DNA of 64,000 nucleotides from Amoebophrya sp. A120. Lineage: Eukaryota; Sar; Dinophyceae; Syndiniales; Amoebophryaceae. Made by a program: the position numbers and the translations under genes. The stretch covers positions 703,073 through 767,072 of the forward strand of contig CAJINV010000022.1 of assembly GCA_905178155.1 (NCBI GenBank), in the 5' to 3' direction. A model generated the notes under the pieces. It searched no databases and was not told the origin of the DNA. It was given only the letters and a program-made list of their open reading frames with translations. Shown in pieces: positions 35,172-45,763 of the stretch. Each line of letters starts with the position of its first letter. Position 1 is the stretch's first letter.

Positions 35172-35588
35172 GCATGCAAAAGCGGCGCCGGTTTTGTTGC
35201 CAAATCTGGCGCCAGCGGTGCGAGTTTTGGTGCCAGTTCTGGTGCCAGTTTTGGTGCCCAATCTGGCGCCAGTTTTGGGGCCAGTTCTGGTACCAGCGGG
35301 GCCACTTCTGGTGCAAAATCTGGTAGCAGTTCTGGTGCCAGCGGTGCCAGTTTTGGTATCAGATCTGGTATTAGTTCTGGTGCCAGTTCTGGTGCCAGTT
35401 CTGGTACCAGCGGCACCAAATCTGGTGCCAGTTCTGGTGCCAGCGGTGCCAAATCTGGTACCAGCTCTGGTACCTTTGACGGGGGCGGAGAATCAGAATT
35501 GCAACACGAACACGACGATGATCAGTGCGAGGAATTAGAATTCAAATACGACGATCAGCACAACGACGAAGATAAGCACGTGAAATAA
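35172..35588 (+). CDS. Ser-Gly-Ala repeat protein with acidic tail
   Basis: The frame reads tandem S-G-A-(S/K/F) repeats (KSGASGASFGASSGASFGAQ and so on) from a minisatellite of CTGGTGCCAG units at about 35190-35475. It ends in a His/Asp/Glu-rich tail (HEHDDDQCEELEFKYDDQHN) and TAA at 35586. The tail is conserved at protein level in a second copy at 39108-39209 that ends at the same lysine and stop, which supports this frame over the other open frames in the minisatellite. The 5' start is not resolved; the frame runs back into the 134-bp array. Confidence 0.5.
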   Translation, partial: ACKSGAGFVAKSGASGASFGASSGASFGAQSGASFGASSGTSGATSGAKSGSSSGASGASFGIRSGISSGASSGASSGTSGTKSGASSGASGAKSGTSSGTFDGGGESELQHEHDDDQCEELEFKYDDQHNDEDKHVK

Positions 35589-35790
35589 ACGAAATTTAAA
35601 TCGTTTTGCCCCGTTTTGTTGGGTAATACTACTACTACTAAATGCTGTAGATGCAAGCAGATTATAGTATACACTTGCGCGCTTTCGCCGTGTTGGAAAA
35701 TCTACGGAGCAACGCATTGAACTTCCCCGAACTCTCTCATACGGTTCCTGAAATTGCAAAATATTCTGTTGCTGTCGACGTCCTCCTGAA
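35493..35790. repeat. Duplicated segment, copy 1 (pairs with 39108-39335)
   Basis: The tail-coding sequence and the following block (GGAAAATCTACG...AACGCATTGAACTTC...CTCTCATACGGTTCCTGAA) recur in order near 39108-39335 with substitutions and an indel between the two blocks. Confidence 0.85.
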
Positions 35791-35795
35791 AAATC

Positions 35796-38700
35796 ATGGA
35801 GGGCGTCGAATCGGGTCTGGAAACAGAGGTTGCAAAACCTTCACTCAGTAGCTCTGCCTCTTCTTCATCGTCCGCGGCAAGCCTCACCTCGCTCGCCAAA
35901 CACAAGCAGAATATCAATTACCGGCCGGCACTTCAAGCTGCTTCCGCATCTTCTTCCGCATCAATCAGAAAAACCAGCAGTGCCAGGTGGAATCCTGGAG
36001 TTGACATGCTTCCGCCAATACCGGAGGAAGAAGAAGAGGACCAAGAATGCTTTGCAGGCCGGATGGACCAAAACTTCCTCCGGGAGAAAGCCCACGGAGG
36101 GGAAGCGCAGGACGTGGAGATGGGGGGCTGCGAAGTGGAAGTGGATGAGGATGGCCAGGACGTTGAGCAGAACATCTCGGCCCGCACCGACGGCGCGGAA
36201 AACAAGGGGCCATCGAAGGCCGGTGGTAGTGATGGCAACACAGCAAAAACGGACCCCGAAGCCATCCCGAAGCGCAAGCGGATATTTCAAGGGTGGAAGA
36301 GACTAGGGATGAGTTGCGGCGTTCGCAGCTCCAGGTATTTCCCGTCCGACAAGGACCACCGGCACGAGCTTTTGTTGCAGGCGGTCGATTATGCATATGC
36401 AAATATGCCCTCTGGGTCTGGAAGAGGAAGGATACAAGTTTGTCATGCGTGTCTCACGTGGACGTGGCATCCATGTGAAATCTGTAATGCGTGAGCAGGA
36501 GTAATAAAGTCTCCTTTCTGTCATGCAAAAACGAAGCTTCCCGCACAGAAACCTGTCAGGCGTGGCTGCGCATTGCTCCCGCCCACTATTTACAAACTAG
36601 CATAAAAAAGTTTCCAGGCCCAGACGAATCTGTAATGTATATCGAGGACACCAAAAAGAACTACCGTGCGCCTGAGGAAGGCGAACAGATTACGGTCTTG
36701 GAAATTTCCGACGATGGCCCTGGCTGGGGTCTTTTCCCGGTTCGCTTTGTACAGCTGTGCGACGTGATGGTCCGCTTGGTGGCGCATTTCGTTTTCGGCT
36801 GCAAGTTCGCGGCCAATGATAGTCGACGAAGTCCTGTCGAGATGCTCTGGGCCGCTCTGTGGGCGCCGATTAACGGCGTGGCGCTTGGGGAGGTTAAGTT
36901 TTCCGACCTTCCGCCTCACGCCAACGAAACCCTTTGCCAGAAGAAAACCTCGATCGCCATGCACCAGCTAGTCGAGTATCAAATGCAAATGTGTCTGGAT
37001 CTGGAAAAGTGCCAGGTTTGTCATGCATATTTTCGGGGACCCATGATGTCTGTGTGCCGTCGCAGATTCTGCGAGGGCTTTCTGATGCTCGTGCCGCATG
37101 AGAAATTCTCTTTCAGCGTAGCAGAAAATGGACTTCTTTTGCTGTTCATGCAGTGCAGTTTTTTATGTAGAGTGCAAAACTAGTGTCACAAATTGCAATC
37201 TTCCACCAGACCCAGACATTTATTTGCATTGGATATCGTTATCGAGGTCATGAATACAATGTGCGGGGGGCAGGTCAAGTGGAGGGCGACGGGCTACGGG
37301 GCAAACGGGAAAACAGTCGAGGGGAGCATTTCCATGGACCCAATTCCACACCCCACGCTTTCCATTCCTGGAGCTTTATCTGGTGCAAATATGTCTGCGT
37401 CCGGAAGGATCCGAACTTGTCATGCTAAATCTGGAATGCGCAAAAATGCAAATCTGTCTTGCGCGACCCGCAAAATTTCCTCACGTCTTGCAAAGCACGG
37501 ACAAGTAGGTTTGTCATGCGGAGTATTAGCCTTGAAGAGCATGCTCTTGCGAAATGTGTGATGCCTCTGGCCTCACTTACGGCCACGTACCTTGTGTGAT
37601 GCACGAGATGCATGACAAACTACGCTCTCGTCCAGACCCAGACATATTTGCAGTCGATAAACTTCCAACGGAGACGATATTGTTGCGGCGGATTCCCCTT
37701 CCAGCCGATCAGCGAAGCGAAGGCCGACGTCCCTGCGGAGGAGCAGCGCGCCGGGGCGGAGGATTCAGGGGCGCAGGCGCCGGGCCCCGGCGAGGATAAA
37801 GCGACGAAGCAGGACGGGCCCATCACCGAGGCTGAAATCGTTCAGTTCCTGACCAAGGCAAAAACGCGTGACCCAAATTCGCGCGTGTTCCGGCTGGTCA
37901 AGAAGGCCCTCACGCACGGCACGAGCATACCGGGCTGCTTCGTGTTGATGTCGTGCGACAACCCCGAATGTTGTCCCCAGGGGCCGCCGCAGCGAAAGCC
38001 GAAGCTGCAGCACCCGCCCAACCTCGACGGCAAAATTGAGGCGGTGATGTTGCAGGAACCTGATGACCTTCTCCTCAATGATGACGAGGATTGGTTTTGC
38101 GAGCCGGCAAATGCTATCAAGTGCAAATATGTCTGGGCCTGGAAAAACTTGCGATGCTGTATTTGGATTCCAAAGAAATCTGTATTGCGTGAGAAGCAAA
38201 GGGAGCGTGACTTTTGCTACGCGGACGGGGCATTTTTTATGCGGAATAGGCATCAAGAAATCGATCCTCAAAAACTCTGTGGCGCTCCACACAGACGTCA
38301 TGGCTCATGCAGAACGTGCATGACAAGTCTCAGAATCTCCAAGGCCATGACATATTTGCATTTGATAAACGACGAGGACATCGACCTGGGCGACGAGATC
38401 GGCACCGAAGGCGTCGATATGCCGAAGCGCGCCGATACCGTGGAAAGCTTTGTGCGGTGGTATCAAGTGTAAAAATGTCTGGGTCTGGAAACTTGTAATG
38501 CTAAAAGTGAATGATGGACCTACTGCAATACGCAGCTATGCATAACAAATTTTTTGGCTGCCATGCCTTACGTATTCCGCATGGCAAACTGCGTTTTTGC
38601 ATGACAGGTAAGAGGGCCTTTCCGTGCCTATGCAACACAGATTCTCGACTCATGCCAGACAAGCATGACAAACTTGCATTCTTTCAGACCCAGACACTTT

Positions 38701-39052
38701 TGCATTTGATAGGTGGGGGAACATCACTACAACGAACCGCACCCAGCTCGGAGTTTGTGTCGCCCTAGGCAAGTACTACGCCAGGGTGGCAAGGGCACAA
38801 GCGGCCGAGCGGCACCAGCTGGAAAAGGAGGAACAGCGGGAGCAGAAGACTAGGGCAAAAACCAAGGCCGCCGAGGCCAAGAAGCGGGCGAGAGAGCTAC
38901 CGCAGGGCGCCTTTCGCGACGACTGGATAAACGGGTATGCCCCGCGCCAGTTTTGGTACCAGTGCTGGCACGCCGCCACGTGTGTTGCCGGCCGTTGTAA
39001 AAAAAGAGTCATGAAACTAAATGTGGTAGACTACATGCTGGAACCAGTGTAA
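35796..39052 (+). CDS. Unknown protein, five introners
   Basis: ATG 35796 (MEGVESGLETEVAKPSLSSS). Exons 35796-36384, 36642-36971, 37236-37371, 37660-38109, 38368-38455 and 38712-39052 (TAA 39050). The N-terminus is Ser/Glu-rich and disordered. Exon 2 is folded-looking (EISDDGPGWGLFPVRFVQLC). Exon 4 has PITEAEIVQFLTKAKTRDPN and a cysteine cluster CDNPECC. The C-terminus is a Lys/Glu coiled coil (ERHQLEKEEQREQKTRAKTK) followed by a Trp/Cys-rich end (FWYQCWHAATCVAGRCKKR). All junctions keep frame by the one-TSD rule except at 37377-37659, where the open frame of exon 4 is offset by one. A different junction or a tiny extra intron is needed there. No family recognised. Confidence 0.7.
36390..36641. 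mobile_element. Introner, family A
   Basis: TSD TCGAT/TCGAG (one mismatch). Left TATGCATATGC; host gene at 35796. Confidence 0.88.
36977..37235. mobile_element. Introner, family A
   Basis: TSD TCGAG/TCGTT; an exact TCGAG lies six bases further right. Either junction keeps frame. The target resembles that of the preceding introner. Confidence 0.85.
37377..37659. mobile_element. Introner, family A
   Basis: TSD AGCTT/AACTT (one mismatch). The only junction in its host gene that does not restore the expected frame. Confidence 0.85.
38115..38367. mobile_element. Introner, family A
   Basis: Flanks AATGC/AACGA. Keeping the right copy gives A-N-D-E-D-I-D-L. Confidence 0.85.
38461..38711. mobile_element. 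Introner, family A
   Basis: TSD GGTGG exact. Interior close to those at 18071 and 49774 (TTTTTGCATGACAGG block). Confidence 0.93.
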
Positions 39053-39107
39053 GACTTTAGAGAAATGAACGCTACATCCTGGAGCTGCTTTCTCTTGACG
39101 GGTCAAG

Positions 39108-39209
39108 GAATTAGAATTAGAACACGACGAACACGACGATGATCAGCGCGAGGAATTAGAATTCAAACACAACGATCGGCACGACGATGAAGATAAGCAG
39201 ATGAAATAA
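39108..39209 (+). pseudogene. Duplicated C-terminal tail of the Ser-Gly-Ala protein
   Basis: 34 codons (ELELEHDEHDDDQREELEFK...) ending in Lys-stop like the copy at 35500-35588, but with no Ser-Gly-Ala repeats upstream. Either an orphaned last exon or a gene remnant. Most changes between copies are conservative (C/R, Y/H, N/D, V/M). Confidence 0.5.
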
Positions 39210-39335
39210 AGGCAATTGACTTACGCTTGCGCCTTTTTGCCGTGTCGGAAAATCTACGAGACAACGCATTGAACTTCGCCGGGCTTTCTCATACGGCTCC
39301 TGAAGTTGCAAAAAATTCCGTTGCTGTCGTAGTAC
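39108..39335. repeat. Duplicated segment, copy 2 (pairs with 35493-35790)
   Basis: See copy 1. The spacer between tail and second block is shorter here. Confidence 0.85.
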
Positions 39336-41146
39336 ACTGCCACAACAAGTGGATAGAAAAAGCTTGCCGGGATAAATGTGCTCGGCCAAGGCCACAACTG
39401 CGACAGTCTTCTACTAGTGTTCACCTGAGCAATGAATCACGCCTCATCAAGTGGTTCCTTTTATTTGGACGCTTCGTCTTCTTAGCCCTTTTTCTTTGTC
39501 CACTGTGCGTGGTCGCAAATCTTATCGTCTCCGGATCACCTCAAGACACTAAACCGGGTGGCGTTGTCCTTGTGTGGATCCCTCGTCGTTTTGGTTTTCT
39601 TTTCGTGTCCGTAGCCTGCAAGCACAAAGCGTGATGCGTTCTGGCTAGATTAGTAGTTGAGGCTCGTTATTGAAATTGTCGTGCTGTGAGTCTAGTGCAA
39701 CTGCAAGTGCAACGCCGATCTCGGCTGCAAACATGCAGCGGAATTTTAACCCGCCGCTGCGAGGGCGATCGGTCGGCGCAGCACTACCGCCCAACAATGC
39801 GCCGCGGCCGACTGGAGCAGTGATGATATGGCCTGGTCACGGGTCGCGCCCTCATCTTTTGCATAAAAATCCGCTCTGCATCTTCAAGGAATTCGCATGA
39901 TTTTTGCCATGCAACGGTGCAGAGGCGGGAAAAATAAAAATCGAGGTCCGGCGAAATAGAGCCTTAGCACGCCAAAGGCTACAAGAGGATGAGTTTTCAG
40001 TCTCAGAAATCTATATTCTTGCTCGCTCGAGCTTCGAGAAGCGTCTATGCTCATGCAGACCTAAATGTCATGACGTCACAGGAGAGTTTGGGTGAATAAA
40101 AAACACTGCAGTGCAAAAGCATGAAAAGGTTGAGGGCGCGACCGCTGAGCAGCTCATAAGCACAACAACACCGTGTAGATGCACACCAGATTGAGCAGGG
40201 GGTGCACATGCAGCACACCAGAGACGCGAATATTAGAGCGGGGCATGAACACGTCAGGCATCCGCGACAGCTGGGCGCGAAGTAGTGAATAAAAAAAGCA
40301 CTTGGGCCTATTATCGTAGGGCGCATAAGCAGCTTACGGCGAGCTTTTAGTTTTATCCGCGCGTGCAGCGGCGCTAAACGGGCGCAGAAGGAGGGTAGAG
40401 GCAAAGAAGGCGCCAGCCACGTACTTAGTGGGTCCGGGGAGAGGGTGCAGAGGGTCCGAGGGGGTCCACAGTATAGCTGGGCCCTCTGTGGGACCATCTG
40501 TCGCGACCCTCTCCGGGAAGCTCTATGTGGTTTCTCGGAGGACCCTCCCATGACTTCTCCTGCCCCCCCCCGGCCCTCTTTCGGATCCTCTCCGGGCCCT
40601 GTCCCGGACCGTCTCCCAGACCCCCTCCTGGAGCCCCTCCCGGAGCGGCGCCTGTCTGCTGGCGGGCGGTCTTGCTTCAACGGGGGTCGGCAGTTCTGAA
40701 AAAAATTCAACTTCGGGTCAATTTGGCTGCCCAAAGTGGCCGCGCCGTTCTGCGCCCCGCGGAGGGGGTGGGTGCGGCGCAGTGCCTTACAGTGGGCGGC
40801 CGCTTGAGGGTGCCGCGCTCAACTTCCAACAACGCCCGCGCACGCGCGGGCAACAGGGGCGGGGACGTTTCTTTAAAAGGAACACGGCCAAACCTGCGTC
40901 CACATTCTGGTGGGCCCCCCCCAAGAAGCGACACCATGGCCCTTGCTCTTCTTGGGTGCGCATTCTTGTTCGTGCATCTGCAAAAAGCAGCCTCCTTCCT
41001 TTGGCGTGATGGCGGGGCCGCACTACAGGGCACCCTTCCCTTCGCGGCACCAGGCCGGCGGCCAAGCTAATTGTCCGGGGCCCCCTTTCATGGAGAAGAA
41101 GGCCGGTGCGGCGGCTGTGCATCTGCGCGCGCCATCCGGGCGAAGG

Positions 41147-41180
41147 GCGCAGCAAAGAAGAATTTCTTCTTTTGCTGCGC
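41147..41180. other. Hairpin
   Basis: GCGCAGCAAAGAAGAA pairs with TTCTTCTTTTGCTGCGC, with a one-base bulge and a 1-nt loop. Confidence 0.85.
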
Positions 41181-41233
41181 CGGGGATTCGACGTAGCGAG
41201 TCGGTCGGTGGTGCCGCTTTCCCCACCGGAATC

Positions 41234-41287
41234 CTCCACCAAGCAGCCCACCCCCCGGCGGCCGCCGCCGGGGGGTGGCTGGTGGAG
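41234..41287. other. GC-rich hairpin
   Basis: A 14-bp perfect arm CCACCCCCCGGCGG pairs with CCGCCGGGGGGTGG across CCG. Outer arms CTCCACCA and TGGTGGAG extend it. Confidence 0.85.
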
Positions 41288-41455
41288 TAAAATACCGTGG
41301 CGCAGAAGTTACTATCGAACACCGAACAGACTGTGGCTTCGGAGCTGACACTACGAAGCCACGCCACTGGTTCGTGGTCGAAGTGCAGTTTTTTTGTTCG
41401 CTATAATCGCCTCCAGCAGATAAATCGCCGAAACGGGTATGACAACGTCCAGACA

Positions 41456-43452
41456 ATGGCCGACTTAAACGCCAGGCCGGTACCCCGCAACATACAGCCC
41501 CAAGAGATCCCGCGTAAGCGTAACGATCGTGTTATGCAATGCAAATATGTCCGGGTCTGGAACGGTGCAACTTGTCATGCTGCAGTTGAATCTGGCAAAA
41601 ATCTGTGTTGCGTGCGCGGCTAATTTTACATCCACCTCGCCCCGCGCAAAGTTCCCATTTCTCATGCGGAATAGGCATTAACCAGCTTCTGCGCACTCTG
41701 TGATGCTTCTGGATGCATTCCAGAGGACCATCTTGGTCTCTGTGTTGCACGAGATGCAAGACAAATTTTGCGCTCTCCAAACGAACCCAGACATACTTGC
41801 ACTGGATGCAGGATCATGATCGACAGCAACTACACCAGGCCTACCACGACGACGACGACCAGATCTATCAAATGCAAATATGACAGGTCTGGAGGAATGA
41901 AAGCTTGTCATGCTAAGGCTCAATCGCGGAAAAATCTGTGTTGCACGAACGCCGGGAGTTGCCCGGTTCTTGTTGTCATGTGGAATAGACATGTCACAGG
42001 CGTCGCTAACTATGTGATGCTTTTCTGTGCATGCCAGGCTGCGGGTGCGTGTGTGGTCCGACGTGAGATGCATGAGAAATCTCGCATCCTTCCAGACCCA
42101 GACATATTTGCAATGCATAACTTCGAAGGCCGAGGCCGGGCAATATCAAAGTGAAAAATCCCCCCCTCCCCATTTTCGCAAGGAAGCTTCTGATGCTGGA
42201 TTTGCGTACACGAATAAGCTCTGCCTTGGTTCCACAATCGGGCGACATCCTCTGAACTTTTCTTCTTGCAGGACGCGACAATCAATTATTTGTGGTCACA
42301 AATCAGCATCACAAATTTCCCTTTCGAGTATGGGCAGGGGGCCCCTTCTCACAGAATAGCCGCGAGAACAGCAACTAGCAGTCGCAGAACAGCAACGTCG
42401 AGCGCGAAAGCAATCGTGTCCCATGCGCATCCGGCTGATGATCGTATCAAATGCAAATATGTCTGGGCCTGCAAGAAAGCAATACTTGTCATGCAGAATT
42501 TCCATGCCTCCCGCGGTCTGGAATGCAGCACCTAGCATGGCAGGTTCTGCGAGGTCTCTAAACCCTATCATGCCTATCCTGCACTTTCTCTCATTATGAG
42601 ATGGTCTCAACGATTATGCTTTTAAAAATTCAAAAAAATCTTTATTAAGAAAGCAAATAGCAACAATTAGCCGCCGAAGCCGCCGCTGTTTTCGCGCCGT
42701 TTGTGACGTCGTTTGCCGCCGTCTTCACAAGCCGTCGTATGAGGTTGTTAAATAAGTAGTTCTAAATGAGATCCCAATTTGAACTAGCTAGTTTAGGTAA
42801 TAGACATTCTCATTGCCATGAGCAGCTTGAACCCACTCAGCTAAGGTGTTTGGCCGGCCAGATCGACACGGCTTCCAAGGTTGACGGGCCCGAACTTCGT
42901 CTGGGGCCCCGTCCGGGGCTCCGAGCAACATTCCGGTGGAGCATCCAAGGTAGTCGGCAGCTTCGGATCGCAGGAGAGGAGAGAGCTGGCGGCACCTCAA
43001 TGCAAATCTTCAAATAGCTACTTTCTAAGATGCATATTAGCTAGTTCAAATTGGGATCTCAACATTTAGAACTACTTATTTATCACATTCATAATCTGCC
43101 AAGTGGCGACGCGCGGAAGCTGTGGACAACGGAGCACCAAAACGGAGTCGATTCAGGATGGATATGTGCCTATTTGCTGTCTTAAAAAAGATTTTTTTGA
43201 ATTATTGAAATCATAATCGTTGAGACCATCTCATACTCATGTTGGTTGAAAAAAGCACAAGAACCTTCGGTGATTGCGCAAGACACATTTTTTGTGATCC
43301 ACAAGACGCATGATCACAGGTTCCATCCTTCCGGACCCAGACATATTTGCAATGTATACGTCGACGAACTGCAGCCAAGTGCAGAAGAGCGGAGGATCGA
43401 AGCAGAACTGCAGAAACTGTACGACGAGCGTCGCCAGGCAGTATCTTACTGA
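41456..43452 (+). CDS. Small basic/acidic coiled-coil protein (~105 aa)
   Basis: ATG 41456 (MADLNARPVPRNIQPQEIPR). Exons 41456-41527, 41809-41860, 42120-42138, 42359-42439 and 43359-43452 (TGA 43450). All four introner junctions keep frame when the right TSD copy is retained. The product is a Gln/Arg/Glu-rich helix (EQQLAVAEQQRRARKQ...EERRIEAELQKLYDERRQAV). No family recognised. The longest intron holds an introner with a second element inside. A second open frame overlaps the end (R-Q-Y-L-T-E-N-G-P-Y-R-F, continuing over the introner at 43505 to TGA 44020), so the true 3' end may be longer. Confidence 0.65.
41533..41808. mobile_element. Introner, family A
   Basis: Flanks CGTGT/CAGGA. The right end GGATG has lost the final A. 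Frame-restoring. Confidence 0.75.
41866..42119. mobile_element. Introner, family A
   Basis: Flanks AGATC/ACTTC (3 of 5). Only 19 nt of exon separates it from the next element. Confidence 0.82.
42144..42358. mobile_element. Introner, family B, short
   Basis: Flanks GGCAA/GCCGC. 215 bp, about 100 bp shorter than other family B copies. Confidence 0.8.
42445..43358. mobile_element. Introner, family A, interrupted by another element
   Basis: Left part 42445-42594, right part 43236-43358. Flanks GATCG/CGTCG. Removing all 914 bp plus one TSD joins M-I to D-E-L-Q-P-S-A-E-E in frame. Confidence 0.88.
42595..43235. mobile_element. 641-bp element nested in an introner
   Basis: TSD CTCAT exact (42590-42594, 43236-43240). 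Long TIRs of about 66 bp with roughly six mismatches, starting TATGAGATGGTCTCAACGAT. A second inverted repeat lies inside (42749-42796 against 43026-43082; AAATAAGTAGTTCTAAATG). No transposase frame, so it is non-autonomous. Confidence 0.93.
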
Positions 43453-43504
43453 AAACGGTCCCTACCGCTTCGTCGCTGCGATAAGAGTGTCGGAGCCCAA
43501 AACG

Positions 43505-43807
43505 TATGGATTGCAAATATGTAGTAGTCCGGGTCTTGAAGTGGAGAATTTGTAATGCTGGTCTTCCATTGCCGCAAAAACAGCACCGTTGGGTTTACCC
43601 CTTTGCATCGGCAGAGCATGATGCGCACCCCCCCTAAAACAGCTAGCCTAGTTTACGTAGGTAAATTGCCAATTATAGTCCGGCTCCCGGAGGTCAGGGC
43701 CATCTACGTACCTTTCATGATGCTTGGCTGTATCTATCCGGAAGTGGCTGTACACGTCGGCATCGCAACTTTCCAGACCCAGGCAGCTGCATTACTTCAA
43801 TGCGATA
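43505..43807. mobile_element. Introner, family A
   Basis: TSD AAACG exact. It lies just 3' of the small coiled-coil gene stop at 43450. Confidence 0.88.
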
Positions 43808-44065
43808 AAACGCCTCATCGTGAGGCGCGAGGAGTGAATCACTTCTTGGCAACTTTTGACTGCGAAGACCGAGATTGCAGAAAAACACGTACTCGGCGTT
43901 ATCCTCGTGCGAAAAGAAAGAAATTTGTCTCAATTTTGCATCTACCGAAACACATACGTTTGGAAATTGGTTGTTTTCTGCCACTTCGTTGTGAGGCCAC
44001 GACATTCGCTGCTAGGCACTGACTACAACACCAGGTCGTATGGACAATTTTCAGTGTGATCCAAA

Positions 44066-44299
44066 TATTCGTACAAAAAAGCACACCCATCTAAGAAAAA
44101 AATAAATTTGTCACGCGTCAACAACGAGAAAAGCAATTCCCTTTCACACAGCACAACGCAGTTCGCAATTCGTTTTCGGCACCCGAGGCCCACCAAGAGG
44201 GATTGTCATGCATTTTCGGTTACGTTTTTTCCGGCAGTACATCCCCCCGCAACACAAATTTGTTTTCATTCTGGTTTGGGTACATTTTTCCGTAGAATA
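44066..44299. mobile_element. Introner, family E
   Basis: Left TATTCGTACAAAAAAGCACA, right TACATTTTTCCGTAGAATA. Flanks CCAAA/CCGAC (3 of 5). Confidence 0.7.
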
Positions 44300-44816
44300 C
44301 CGACACAGAAGCGCTGGCACAAAGGAAGAAAGATGCGGTGGCGCATACCGAAAAAGCGTCGGCGCATACCGAAAAAGCGTTGGATTCTTTGAAGCAGTAT
44401 CCTAAGGAAAAACGTCCCCAACTACACACAAAACGTGGCCACGTAGGATATAAATGCATTACATACTTCTCTCCCGCCTTCATCGTCGTTTCGTGTTCCT
44501 TTGATTTTGAAAAGTTTGAAGCTTTTCTGCGCCAGTTTACAAAAATTTTCATTTGCATTTGGTTATTCCCAGTACACAATCAAAGCACTCCAAAAAAACC
44601 AAAAAGATGCTATGCTGGGTATTTTGCTATACAAGTCTCCAAATTTCGCGGCCACCTCCGTCACCACCACAAAAAAACGACCATAGAAATGCCACGCAGG
44701 CCCCCAGACTTCGCGCGCCACGCAGGACAGACTTGGCTTCGCAGGGTAGTCGTGCTCAGCAGGTGCAGCACTACAAAAATTGCCCACCTGGCCTGCTGAT
44801 CCTGGTTCCAGCATGA
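44300..44816 (+). CDS. Unknown gene, 3' exons
   Basis: Exons 44300-44392 and 44632-44816 (TGA 44814). The first has a duplicated nine-residue motif (AVAHTEKASAHTEKALDSL) from a DNA repeat; the second is Pro/Arg/Gln-rich (QISRPPPSPPQKNDHRNATQ). They join in frame when one TSD-length is removed with the introner. The 5' end is not found. Confidence 0.45.
44398..44631. mobile_element. Introner, family E, worn right end
   Basis: Left TATCCTAAGGAAAAACGTCC, right GGGTATTTTGCTATA. Flanks AGCAG/CAAGT do not match, but the host frame is kept. Confidence 0.6.
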
Positions 44817-44829
44817 CAAGTTCCAAACC

Positions 44830-45560
44830 ACCAATACCAAGTATAGTCGCCGTGGCGGGGCTAGTGAGGTCGGTGGCGCTTTTCCCACCGCCCTGGCTGC
44901 GGCCCGATAGTGAGCCTGCTTTTTTTGGGCTCGCTCGTCGAACCGCTGTAAGCAACGTTACGCCGCACGGAATTGCGGCCACGTGAAAAGCGTCACATTT
45001 TGGCACATTTGCAAAATGCCTCTCGGCAAGCCAGCCCCGGGGCTTTTCTGCCGATCCGGGCGCCGCGGGGGGCGGCTAAAAAGCGAAGAAAAGCCGGCCA
45101 CATTGCATTTCTTTTTTTTTGCGCCTGCGCCTTTCGCAAAGCTTCCGCCGCTTAGAAACCGCCGAAAAGACGGCCACCTTCGCGGCCGCCCAAAATGCTC
45201 TGAGTTCGAGGGCGTGCCAGGCGGCTTCGTTGTTTTGGCTTTGGGCGCGTTTTTTTTGGGCGCCCTTTTGGGCACCCGAAATCGCCAGAACACCACGGGG
45301 CGGGTGGCTAAGAAGGGCCCCCCTCCTGCTGGCTCCCCTGCGTCGTTTTATCAAGCGGCGACCGATATAGTCCGCCGGCAATTCGTTGCCAGAAAAGCGA
45401 AACAGGCTGGCGCGCTTTGGTTCTTTTCACGCAAAAAAACTCGCTACAGACTTGAAAACCGCCGGCCGTTTTTGGCGGTTATTGTCAAGAAAACTGCCAG
45501 GCGAAGGCGTTCTGCGGCCTTGCTACATATAGGCTAGCCCTCCTGATGTTGCGCACGGGA
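44830..45560. other. GC-rich stretch without recognisable gene
   Basis: Open frames here on both strands (for example 44983-45537 +) are GC-driven: several overlap and none looks like a protein. Composition resembles 40430-41290 and 52083-52914. Confidence 0.4.
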
Positions 45561-45763
45561 AGCGTTGTTCCTGTGCCAGTGATGACAAGCGTAGCACAGG
45601 GACGTTTTTCCACAGGATCCACAGCAAGACAACATCCTGGCATCGACTAGGGAAATAGATGTCGAAATAGACAAGAAGACTATTATGCAAATGTGACTGT
45701 CAAGACAGTAGCATCGCTTACACACCACATCATGCAGAGTCATTTTTAGAGGACAGCTGTGTT

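Larger units (their letters stand above)
39336..41290. other. Unassigned, GC-rich with palindromes
   Basis: An open frame 39227-39634 has a hydrophobic stretch (WFLLFGRFVFLALFLCPLCV) but its start overlaps the duplicated segment, so coding status is open. From 40430 to 41290 the sequence is very GC-rich with G-rich (GAGAGGGTGCAGAGGGTCC) and C-rich runs, like the foldback insert at 52083-52914. No gene recognised. Confidence 0.4.

Noticed and set aside
44983-45537. 184-codon open frame in GC-rich DNA
   Set aside because: Overlapping frames on both strands are equally long, and the sequence is compositionally biased without protein-like pattern.
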